DNA of 64,000 bases from Saxidomus purpurata (Eukaryota > Mollusca > Bivalvia > Venerida > Veneridae): positions 26,527,036 through 26,591,035 of the forward strand of contig JAFMSR010000009.1 of the NCBI GenBank assembly GCA_022818135.1, given 5' to 3'. Below the pieces are notes generated by a model. It ran no database searches and was not told the origin of the DNA. It saw only the letters and a list, made by a program, of their open reading frames with translations. Each line of letters begins with the position of its first letter. Positions within the stretch are counted from its first letter, which is position 1. A program made the position numbers and the translations under genes. Below are positions 38,301 to 50,300 of the stretch, piece by piece.

Positions 38301-41300
38301 CTGTGCTTTCAGTCTCCTCATTACGCTTTCGCTTGTTAGATTCGGCCCGCGCCAACGACGAAATGAAGCAAAGTCGTTAAACCATATCAGCAGACAAGCA
38401 CAATTTGACGATTTTTTTCAATCCATTTTAGACCAAAACCTGCATTTACTCATTTACTTGAACACCTGCATTACCGACGAGACATTAAAATCAGTTCTAA
38501 AATCGCCGATTCACAGTTTGAAAGGGCGCCCATTTTCGGCAATAGAGTAGACAAAATTACCGCTAGATGTTGGGAATTTCAAACAACACCGTGTCATATT
38601 AATTGTTTACACTTGCCGGTAATTGAAGTAAAATCATGCCGTCACAAGATGTTGTTAATTGGCCCTAATATCGCATCATTTCAAAATAACCTGACAAACA
38701 CGGCTCTGTCATCATAGCCCACGATAATTGCTGGGGGCGGAGTTTACGCCGTTCCAGAGCGAATCGAATACGCCGATTGGGCGCATAGCGTGACTAATTA
38801 CGCGTGGGCGGTCCCGAATTGAGAAAATGTTTCATTTTAATTTTGTTTGGACGCTATGGGTCGGCGATTTTGTCGCCCTCGGAAATTTAAGGAAGTCGCG
38901 TCGCCGGGGTCTTGTGTATTGGCGTACTGGTCCAATTTTATGGCGTATTTTACGGCCGGACGCCGCTTAACGGAAGCCCTGTTGCATGAAGCTTTATCAA
39001 AGTTGTTCAAAGAATTCCATTCAATGCAGAACTCTGGTTTCTATGGCAACAAATAGGAAAAACTTAAAAATCTTCTTCTCTGAAACCACAGGGCCTAGAG
39101 CTTAGATATTTAGCATGTGGCATTGGCTTGTGGACCTCTACCAAGATTGTTCAAATTATGACCCCGCGGGTCAAAATCGACCCTGCCTGGGGGTTACTTA
39201 GATTTACATAGGCTTATGTAGGAAAAACTTAAAAAATCTTCTCAGAAACCACAAGGTCTAGAGATTAGATATTTGGCATGTAGAAATTCCTAGTGGACCT
39301 CTACTAAGATTGTTCAAATAATGACCCACTGGTCAATATTAACCCTCCCCAGGAGTGGGGGAGGTCACTTGTTTTCATATAGGCTTATATAGGGAAACTT
39401 TTAGCAACCACAAGGCTGACAGGCAGGGAATAGATATTTTGAATGTTACTTAGCATTGAGTTGTGGACCTTTACGAATTATTTTAGAATCATGACCCCTT
39501 GTGTTATAGCCAAGGTAGTCAGGTGAGCGATATAGGGCCATCATGGCCCTCTTGTTTTAATAAGTAAGTGACTGTTTAATAAGAACTGACAGAAATACGG
39601 TAGACTTATGACTGTTACAACAAAGCCCAACTGACAAAAAGGCAAAACTGTTATGTTACAGGTACATGATCATAATTTCATATATACAGATTACTGTGAA
39701 TGGTGACAACCCTTGCTCAATCACCAAAAATAGCGAGAGACCATTTCAAAATGTCACTTGTGTTTGAACATGATTACAACAATATTACTCTTCTTTGACA
39801 AATGATTTGAGAGAAGTAATTTATTATACCAAATTGTGAATGGGTCCGGTACCAGGGAAATTGTGAATTATAGCATCGTTTTCTCTTAGATTGTGAAAAA
39901 TATTCCATTGAATTGTGAAATTTCTTTTAGTTGGAAAACATTGAATATAACAGCCATTATCACATTTCTATATTATAATTTACGAATCAATCAGACGCTT
40001 GAAAATTAGACCGGAAGTGACTAAATCCTGTACATAAGACAATCAGGTGTGCAGACATGAATATAAAGAATTGCTGACGATACGGACGAATGTAAAAACC
40101 GTACATGACTGATTTTTATTTATTAAATAACAAAGTAGTTATTTTTTCAAATAATTTGATCAATAAGAAGGGTAACTGAACATATTATATTTTGTGAAAT
40201 TCATTAATTTTGGGGGGGGGTGGCAGAGTCCACCGCAACTTTTGTGAATCTGTTTTCCAATTGTGAATGGGTCCGTTGACTGGTATCAGTTATATAACGG
40301 AAAAAATTGCTGGAAGAAAGGTCACTGCTTTATTTAGGTGACCACTGGAACAGGTTGAAAGTTTTATATATGTAAGACTGGTTTCATATCATTTCAAATT
40401 TGTGGCTAACATACATGTAGTGTCTGTTACTATATACATTGATTGTAAATTTGTTACGCAGTAATGCTTTGAAGCGCTTCTCTGTCATGCTTATTGTCAT
40501 TTTTGTAGGTAATGATTCATGTAAATGGTTGCTAAGTGATGGGAGATTCCCAGGATATGGAGTATGGCAACCTTATGGTTGTATGACACACAAATACAAT
40601 CTCGAGTAAGTAAACATCAACACCTTTTCACTTGTTTAAGGTGATGAGGGATATAGAAATCGACCAAAATATAAAAAAAGCATGCTTTCCAGAAATGTGT
40701 ACTAAACTACTTCATCTGATTCTCCACATTTGCCATGTTAGATGTTCATAAAAACAACACAGAATCTTATTTTTCACACATTAAAATAGACAGCACCAGT
40801 CACTATATATAATAATTGCAATTAACTGCCAATCAGCGATCGTTCCTCACGTTATTTGGGGCACTCATAGGGAATTCAGCTGAATTTATCTTGTGGTTAA
40901 CCGATAAGTACGGTGCATTTAGTCCGTCTTTAGTTGATGATTGTCTTGCTGTTATGGAATGAAGTGAAGCATTGTAAAAAAAAATATCTAAAAAGGACTT
41001 GGTTATCCTTTAATTTGGCTAGAAGTTATAGCCTCAGTCATAAGGCATTTAAATTTAAGAATAACGGGTAACAGAACTCTTTGTTAAGCTGTCTGGAGTC
41101 TTCATGATCTACATGTAGTTGGTAGAGATCACTGCATGATTACCCCTGATTTTGTTGTTGTTTAAATTTTTGATCAACGGACTGCAATCAGAGTTTTGGA
41201 AGTTTTGTCAAGTTTTTGCCTTAACATTAATACAAATGTAAGGCTTTCTGCAGATTTTTAAGTAAAACTTTTTCTCTTGACTGAAAACAGAGAATTTGGG

Positions 41301-44300
41301 CAATTAGAGAGACTGATTCTCCAAAGTTGCCTTCTGGGCTAATCCCTGAGACTTCCTTTTTTTCACCGTATACTAGTATTAAATTGTCTATTTCAAACAG
41401 GGATTCCAGGATGTGTATGCATTACATATCTTACTGGGGTGGTCACATTCACATCACGTTCCTCGGCGATTCCCGGATAAGACAGCTCTACTTTGAGTTC
41501 GTAAATTTACTGAGCAGGGAGCCAGTGACTGAACACAAAGCCCATGAGGACATCAACTTCCATGACAAGCATATTAATGCACGAGTGGTATGTTTACACG
41601 ATTAATAATTGCTAACGGAATCACACAAGATGATGTCAAAGGGTACATGTACATCACTGGATTCTGACAATCTGTTGCAACTTTTTGGCCGCCAGGGTCC
41701 ATGTACATGAAGTTTTTAGGGCAAATAATTTGAAATTCAAGCTGACAGGTTTAAAATTTCTTCCACTGTATTCAAATTTCTTTGGTCAGTACTTAATCAA
41801 ATTTTGGCAGCATTAACATAATTATGGCAGAGCAAGCCCAGTCTGTATCAGCAGTATACATTCATATTTAATATACATGTTGTATGATACATGTACATGT
41901 ATGTATTCATCTGCGTTACATGTGTATTGTGATTAATAAATGAAGGAAAGATGCCTTTCACTTGCATATCAATATGATATTCAATATCCATGCCAACATG
42001 TGATCCTTTGTTTAGTTGTATTGATCATGGGGGCTTATCACTGCTAGAGTAAATTGTTTTGGCTTCCCTGTAACATATTGGAAGAAGCAGTGGGCAGCGT
42101 TAATGTCTTTCTAAGAGAACTAATTTAATATCAGGTTTTGTTTGGTTTTGGTGAATCTTTACAAACTTGTGATCCATACCATACTCAGTGTCTGCCTTTT
42201 TCATAGTTTTCTTTCTTTCATAGAGACATTGAGGTGATAATGTATGTACAATGTACTCAAGCTTTAACTGTCCGTCCGTGTTTGGAGTTGGGGAAATGTC
42301 AAAGCAGATGTTTGATTTTGATATTATAATAAAGAGTATATGTTTAGCAACTGCTTGTTCTTGTAGATTGTCCTGAGTAGTTTTGGGGCGAGAACCCCCT
42401 TCTATGATAAAAGCTGTAGTTTTCAATTTCAATATTTCAAGGACTTTGTGTGGATGCCATTTGTTAACACGGACATGTATAAGATGTACAAGTCATGGAT
42501 GCTGAACGGACCAAGGGACAGACCGAACTTGATAGTTACAGGAAGTGCAACGGTACTTACATGATTTCATTGAGCCCCACTATGTGAAAACCAGTACGCA
42601 GCCTTTGCAACCTGTATGGAGCCAGACCAGCCTATTTAGCCATGCAGTCTGATCTAAATCCATACTTTTCACTTATCCATCAAAGACACTATAGATTGAG
42701 GGTCATGGGTTCAAGCTCTCCTAATGACCATGTCAGTTTACATGATAAAGTTGGCAGTTTGTGACAGAGGATAGGGATCATATGATGGTTTAGTAGACTG
42801 CCAGCCTGTAAAAATGACCTAAATATGGTTGGAATGGGCGTTGAAATCGTAATTCATACAATACATCTGGACAACATTGCTGATATATCTTTGTGTGCAT
42901 AGTTATTATTCAGTTATTGAAGTGTTCCACAAGGGTGATATGTCTTTCTGTCTTCTGACAATCACTTTAAACATAAAAATGTTCTTCACACAGTTTAGTT
43001 CATTTGGACCCAAAGGAGAATTGTGGTGGCATCCATTGAATGGAGGTTCAGGGTTCAGACACCCAACTGCTACACCTCAAAATCCAGAGTCTTTTAGAAT
43101 TTTATTATTTGAAAAAACATTTAAATACCCTGGCAATTTTACTGCTTGGTCAATGAATACAATGTAGTTTTGTTTTGAAAACATATTCTGTGTTTTATTT
43201 TCAGTGGATCATTAAAGAATTTAATGCAAGTAAAGATGCCTTGAAGAATTTTGAAGGTATTATATATAACTTGAAATATTGTTTTCTTTGAGAAAAGAGA
43301 CTAGTCTTAGAGATTTGAAATTAAAGTCAAAAGAGTGTGTCTTTCTGCATTTTACTTTCATTTTAGAACAGGTGTGTCGTTGATTTTCCTGTATGAAAAC
43401 ATGACATGTACTGTCAGAAAGCGTAATTTTGGTCCTAGTGTATAGCTTTACCCAAATCTTAGCACATCTGCGTAGCTGTCCGCCTCCGTGGTAGAGTTAG
43501 ATGAGTGTTACATTCCTACAACAACATAGCTGTGACATTTTGAACAAATTATTCAGATCTATATGCGTTCCATTTACATAAAAAGTATCCATTAATGAAA
43601 TGCCTAGCAGGTTGGTATAAGCTCACCTGAGCACAAGTTATATTTAAGTTTAATGATTTAAGAATAGTCAGCCATTTAAGATATATTGGATAGTAGTTTT
43701 GCCAGGTGAATGATAGTTAGACCACTACAGAACTTTTTTCACACTACAGAACTCTTTTTAAGTCACCTGGTTACAAAGTGCTCAAGGTGAGCTATTGTGA
43801 TTGACTGGTGTCTGTTTTGTCTGTCTTCCGTGCACATTAGATGCAATACAGGTTATATTTATCTCTGGCTCTTCATGAAACTTTGTCAAAATTATTGCCT
43901 TGGTGAAATCAGGTCAAGTTGGAATCTGGGTCACATGTGGACAATAACTAGGTAATCCTAGCAAATTAAAGAAAAAGCTTGTGAACACAATAAAGCACAT
44001 TTTGCATTCAGTCATTATGAAAATGTGTCGGAATATTTTTCTTTACGAGTAATGTCACTCAGGTGAGCAATGTAGAGCCATCATGGCCCTCTTGTTACAG
44101 TTTTTAGCTAAACTGAATTATTATACATGTATGTATAGCAATTTAGCATTAAAGCCTTCTTCTATATTAATTAAATTACCATAGTAACAGAATATGGTAG
44201 CTTACATTAAAAAGTTTCTCTTATCGTAAGCTACATGAGAAGTGTAAGTGTATTACGTTAAAGTTAGTATGCGTGACCACAAATGTGTACAAAAAATCTG

Positions 44301-47300
44301 TATAAAATATTTTGTTGGAGCAACATTTTATTGTAATCAGTTGTAGTGGTCGTATAAATATATCTACATGTATTTTGACCTACTGTCATGATATATTTTC
44401 AGCAAACTTGACGTACATTGTTCCTTACTTTGAGAAGATGAAAGAATCTACAGACATTATCTGGGCACTTCAAGGTAGTTAATGTACTGAAATCTCAATG
44501 TTTCATTTAACTGTCAATTTATAGTCATCAACTGATATGACTGGCCTCCATGGTCAGGTGGTCAAAGTTGCTGATTTGTGACCACTAAACCTCTCACTGA
44601 TTTGAGGGTCATGGGTTCGAGTCCAGCTACCAACCAGACTATGTGAGAAAGTTGGCAGTTTGTAAGAAAGCATGGGAGTGTTGGACTGGTCGTTCCCAGG
44701 AAACTTAGGTAAACTGCTGGCTAGCAAATAACAGAAACACTGTTGAAACATACCCTAAAAAAATCAGCAGATATAAGAAACACTTGACTTTCTGGCTTAA
44801 CAGGTTAACTTGTCCCACTCTGTTGTTCAAGGAAATTACTTAATATGATGATTTGTATGTACATGATGTACAAGTTCAAGAACAGATATTTCTCGTACTG
44901 GCTAACATTACCCTGCTAAATTTCTGAAATGGACTTCTCCGTCTTTCAATTTGACACAACCATTATTTTCTCATAGGGATGTTTACAGAAAATTTCCTGA
45001 CTTAGTCAGGAACAGTGCAGACTATGATCAAAGTGAACAGATGTGCAGACTGATCATGATCTGCACCAGAGAAGTTGGCAAAATCACTTTGTTCAACCAG
45101 ACCAAGAGCTAATTATAAAACTCATGGAGCCTATTGGTGCAGTGGTAGAGCGTTAGCCTAGGGATCTGAGGGTCCCTGGTTCAATCTCTGCTAGTGCCCA
45201 AGTAGTGGCAGTGTCCTTAGACAAGAACCATATTATATGATGGAACATTGACTCTCTCACTCTTAGAGGTTGATTCTGTGTGGAGTAAGTCTCGAGAGTG
45301 ATTAATATAAGTAGAAAGAACTTGTTTCGCAATCGCGATTAAGCATCAGTCAATTGTAAAGTTCTGATGATTGTACTTCAGAAACAAGGTAAGGTATTGT
45401 TATAAAGTGGAGATCTGTGAAGATGAAGTTAAGAAATAATAGCCCAGGTATGGCAAAAGGTAACATTTGGTTTAATGATGTTTTCAACTGGTGTGCCTCT
45501 ATAGAAATTCTAGATATTATACATGAATGTTAGAGTTTCTTTTATAGGTGAATTGACCAAATGCATTTACACAAACAGATGTTACTGAATTTCTCATTGT
45601 AAATTGTTGCATAGGTGTTGCATAGGAGTAATCTAGCATACTCCCTGTGTAATAATAGGTCTTTTTTATGTTGATGTTATAATGTTGGCATACAGTAAAA
45701 CTTTGTTAACTCGAGCATCCATAACTTCAGGACCTGAGATAACTCCAGATCTCTATCAGTCCTGGCCATATTTCTTATACATTTAACCACACATTACCAT
45801 TGATAACTTGAATATTGATAGGTAGTTAAGTTTTCTTACTAGATACTTTGTTGTAAAAGAAAGTGTGTACTTAGGTTTTTGTTTCTTTCATGTGTTTTTT
45901 TTAACAGAAATATTAAAAATGTTTTGTATCAAAATTTAGAGCAAATTATGCTCAATTTCATTTGCATTGATAGCACATTCAGTTGATAGCAATTGGTGTA
46001 TAAAGGTAGTGTTTGAAATTTGAGACCAGTATGTTTTATGAAAATAGAGATATTTAAAATAAAAATGTGCACACTTTCTTTTGAAACTGAGTATAAGTTA
46101 CCTGCAGCAACTCAAAGTCGCTGTTTAAATTGAGTTGTCGAAGTTTTACTGTATGTATAAATAGCACTATTTTTGTTCCAGATCCAGTGTTAGAGAAGAG
46201 ATTGAATGCTAACCGTACAATGATAACCAATGAGCAAGTAGATAGATACAACAAAGTTGCCCTTGAAGTCTTGTAAGTATCTATACATGTATGAGGTTGA
46301 GATTTAAGACTCATACTGGTATGTGTACATGAATGTTAAAATACATGGCGCTGATTGAATGGAAACAGTTTGGAAAAGGTTACTTACTGCTTGTTAGTAT
46401 ACTTGTTATAACTGTCCAACTTGAGATTAAATGTGAAGGTTGTCCTACTGTTTGGACTAATGTTTTTGGCAAGTTTGTATTTGTAAATCATGGTGAAATA
46501 CTGTTAGGATACAGTTATTTTTATTGGCAGACTACTTTTACAATTTGTAAAACTTTTAACAGTCTTCCTTTCAAAAAGTTACATTTAATTATTAAGTCTG
46601 GATTAAACAAAAGAATTCCTCAGTCTGGGTTAAACAGAAGTATTCCTAAGTCTGGGTTAAACAGAAGGATTCCCAAGTCTGGATTAAACAGAATAATTCC
46701 TAAGTCTGGGTTAAACAGAAGGATTCCTAAGTCTTGATTAAACAAAAGAATTCCTAAGTCTGGGTTAAACAGAAGGATTCCTAAGTCTGGGTTAAACAGA
46801 AGGATTCCTAAGTCTGGATTAAACAAAAGAATTCCTAAGTCTGGGTTAAACAGAAGGATTCCTAAGTCTGGGTTAAACAGAAGTATTCCTAAGTCTGGGT
46901 TAAACAGAAGGATTCCTAAGTCTGGATTAAACAAAAGAATTCCTAAGTCTGGGTTAAACAGAAGGATTCCTAAGTCTGGGTTGAACAGAAGTATTCCTAA
47001 GTCTGGGTTAAACAGAAGGATTCCTAAGTCTGGGTTGAACAAAAGAATTCCTAAGTCTGGGTTAAACAGAAGGATTCCTAAGTCTGGGTTAAACAGAAGG
47101 ATTCCTAAGTCTGGGTTAAACAGATGGATTCCTTTCTTATATTCAATTTTATGTAACGAATGCCAATATCATTCATTCTGTTTCAGTGCTAAGTCTGAGA
47201 GTTCAGCTAAAATTTGGCGTTCATCAAGACTGGTGGCCCAAGGAATGAAGAAGGAGTTAGTAGATGGCATACACTTGTCACCTACAGCCCTGCAGTTGGT

Positions 47301-50300
47301 AAGAATCCCACAGATGGTCATTCTACCTGAATACTGTTAATTGGGTATTCCTCACGATTGTTATAATAATTCTCGCTATTTTTGTGAAGTTCCCTCTAAT
47401 CTCACAAAAGATTCATTTCACATAGATTGACTATGAAAGAATTCTCCTTTTGTGAATTCATTATTCACGAATAAGTTTGTCTGCTTACAAATCGTGAAAA
47501 TTTCATCACAGGAAAATTACCCAATTTACGGTTTTATACTTTGAGCCCAGGGCCAGTTGCTAAAATTTTACTCTGTACAAACCAAATTTTAGCATTTTTG
47601 ACAAAAGAGCAATGGACTCTCGTGCTTGCATGATATGGCTGATTTAACCAGTTGATTTAAAACTGGGCTTTATAAAAACACAGGTTACTTGCTAGACAAG
47701 TAAGAATTTTCAATGCCCTTTTCTGCAGTTTAAAGCCCATAACTACAGTTCTGGTGAGGCCATCATTAAAAAATTGTTTGTTTGCCGTAACGCAACCCAA
47801 ACTTTGTGTGTGTATAGGTAGGTAGGTAGGGTTGTTTTTTTTTTTTTTTTTTTTTTTTTTTCTCTGTTGTGTGTGTGCATATAATATATAACCTATCTGA
47901 CACTGTAATGTTGTACGCTTTCTCATACATGTAGCTCTTTAGCGTTAGCATGTAGCTAACTGTGATATGTACCTCTTGGCTATTAAAGGGACATACCCTA
48001 TAAGTGATGTCAAACTAAATAACCTCAAAAGCATAAATGATATAATCTTTGGAAGTATTATAACTTAACCTAAAATATTCAGCTATGCATTCCCAGTCAT
48101 TATCGATAAAATCAGCAGTTAAAAATTCTATATTGTTTAATTGTGGTAAAATGGGGCATTTTTTGCCACAAGTTCTTCTTTAAAATTATATTTATTTTGC
48201 ATTTTACGTTCATTGAACACATCAGTCTATATTTGGAGAATATTAATCTGCTAGATATAGGGAGTGCCCCTTTAACATACCTCATGATCTGTGTTTGAAA
48301 GTTCACATACTATTGGGACATCACTATTATTTAATTGTTATTGTTACATGTTTTAAAGACTTATCAAAGTCTGTTAAAACTGACAGTCTTTCATATGGAT
48401 CCAAATTAAAGGTGAAAACATTAGTTTCCGACGTGGAAACTTGAAGTTTTGCACATTTTTCAAAGTGCTCATCCACATCTGGCGGGATGCTGCAATTCTC
48501 GGTTAATACTGCCTAGAATACATCAAACCAAGTTTGGTTGGTTTGAAACTTTATTGTAGCGTTTGACACTATAGATTTGTTTTTTCCACCCTAAGCATGG
48601 AGCAATACGGGGACAGAAAACGCGACTGTTTCAAAAGTTTTACAGTCTGTCATTTTTTGACAGCACGCTACCGTTGATACTTGCTGATAATGCCAGGTTT
48701 TGAGAACCTCAAAGTCACCCCGTCGTCTTATAAATACGAGGGTGCACAGGCGGGAGACACTCAAAATCCCCTTGGTCCAAAACTGGCATCGTAGTCATAA
48801 TCTCCTCAATGGATTTTACATTGTAATTTCAATAATTTTATTTTTTGTTCAATCATTCGCTAATTAGTAATGTAAAACTGGAGACAAATAAAACATTTAT
48901 AACATTTTTTCGTTCAATATATGCTTTTCCACTTGTAAAATCCATTGAGGGGATTATGACTTCTATGCCATTTTTGGACCAACGGAGTTTCGACCAAGGG
49001 GATTTTGAAGTACGCTCTGGACAGCCACCCCCAGAATTTTTAGCCAGTCAATTGTATATATATTAAATTCAAAAAATATTTGCCGACCGACGTACATAAT
49101 ATGTACAGGGACGGTCTATACCGGAGTTGTAGAGTATTCCTGATTTGCATAGCGTGATATATTGCATCACCAAAAATACCTGCTCATATTAAACATCGTC
49201 AATTCCAAAGAAGTATGTTTATAATCCAAAATTATCAGACTATTGTCTAGAGCTACTTGTCAAAATAACTCGGTCTTTTTGCCACGTGCTTCGCTAAGAT
49301 CAAAGCGTCGGCGTACGTTCTTTGATCTCACGACACCTACGGCTTTATCTTTTTGATTAAAAGAAGCTGCAGTAAAAATATTTTAATCGGCAAATGTTAT
49401 ATATTAGAATGAATAGAAGAAAATTGTTACTGGGAAAAAATTGTCTTTGACAGTTACTGAAAAATAACTCAATAAATGACAAATACGAACACGCTGAAAC
49501 GCCGTGATTTTATTATAAACGTAACGTTTTGTTTTTAATAAAGAACAGTTGGGACTTTTTATATGTTAATTTAGAAGTGCTTTTCGCATTCACAAATTAA
49601 AAAAAAATATTACTCAGTTAGTGGTGTCACATAGCTTGGATTTTCAAACAATTTCAAAAATTGAGTTGATTTGTCATCCTTTATGACAGGCCATATTTTT
49701 TACACCTACCGCAAGTGACAAAATAAACATTGACCAATTACAGCGGATATTTTAAGATATTTTGGTGATAAATATTTACGGTTCAGAAAATTAATGTAAT
49801 ACAGCCGAGGATACTTGTGGTTAATTACCGAAAAGAACAACAGAAAAGAAACGAAACGGCACAAAACGTCCACGCTTGGACACGAAAATAATTTTTTTTC
49901 TCAGTTTGGCCAAAAAAATTTGGGTCGAAGCGATTTTCAGCGGTCGGTCGCATTACAACAAACAAACAATTTTTTAATCATGGCCTGAGACATAACAAGG
50001 GGATTATACAAATGTTACCATGAACATTACGTTTAATATTAATGGAGATCATTAAATTTACTTAAAATTTACTCATAAAAGGACTCTTGTGTTACCTGCT
50101 CAATTTTGCTGATTGTGAACTGTACCCAGAGATAGTGCCATGTAAGACACTTGACTGTTTGCAGTGTAACATGTCACACAAATTTTTTTGCAGTAAATCT
50201 GTTTTCATATTGATTTGTTGCACCACTTAATGTTTGCAGTTACTTTAAACCACTTTTCACTTTAAATTAGCACTCCTTTTTCTTTGTTTATCCTCCCGCC

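Larger units (their letters stand above)
37312..39556 (+). mobile_element. hairpin-headed tandem element A, interrupted
   Basis: It begins with a hairpin (37312-37343, arms AGCTCACCTGGCAC and GTGCCAGAGTGAGCT around AAA), followed by GTCC-rich DNA (about 37368-37390). Degenerate array units contain GAAACCACAGGGCC (about 37420 and 39085). It ends with CAGGTGAGCGATAT and the hairpin GGGCCATCATGGCCC (39535-39549) then TCTTGTT. The outer ends AGCTCACCTG and CAGGTGAGC are inverted. Unrelated DNA (about 37500-39060, with an ATC microsatellite and a CpG-dense patch) splits the array. It is non-autonomous and its class is uncertain. Confidence 0.65.

Noticed and set aside
38023..38550. 175-codon plus-strand ORF
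   Set aside because: It is the longest ORF in the window but has no recognisable domain, begins in a dispersed repeat (copy at 36380) and lies in CASD1 intron 1; probably chance or transposon-derived.
45118..45195. Genuine tRNA gene
   Set aside because: It has A- and B-box-like motifs, but the arms do not fold into a credible cloverleaf and a SINE-like body follows, so it was called a tRNA-derived SINE.
46620..47042. 140-codon minus-strand ORF of repeated FNPDLGILL
   Set aside because: It is entirely the 27-bp minisatellite read backwards; a period divisible by 3 keeps the frame open. It lies inside a CASD1 intron and has no unique sequence.
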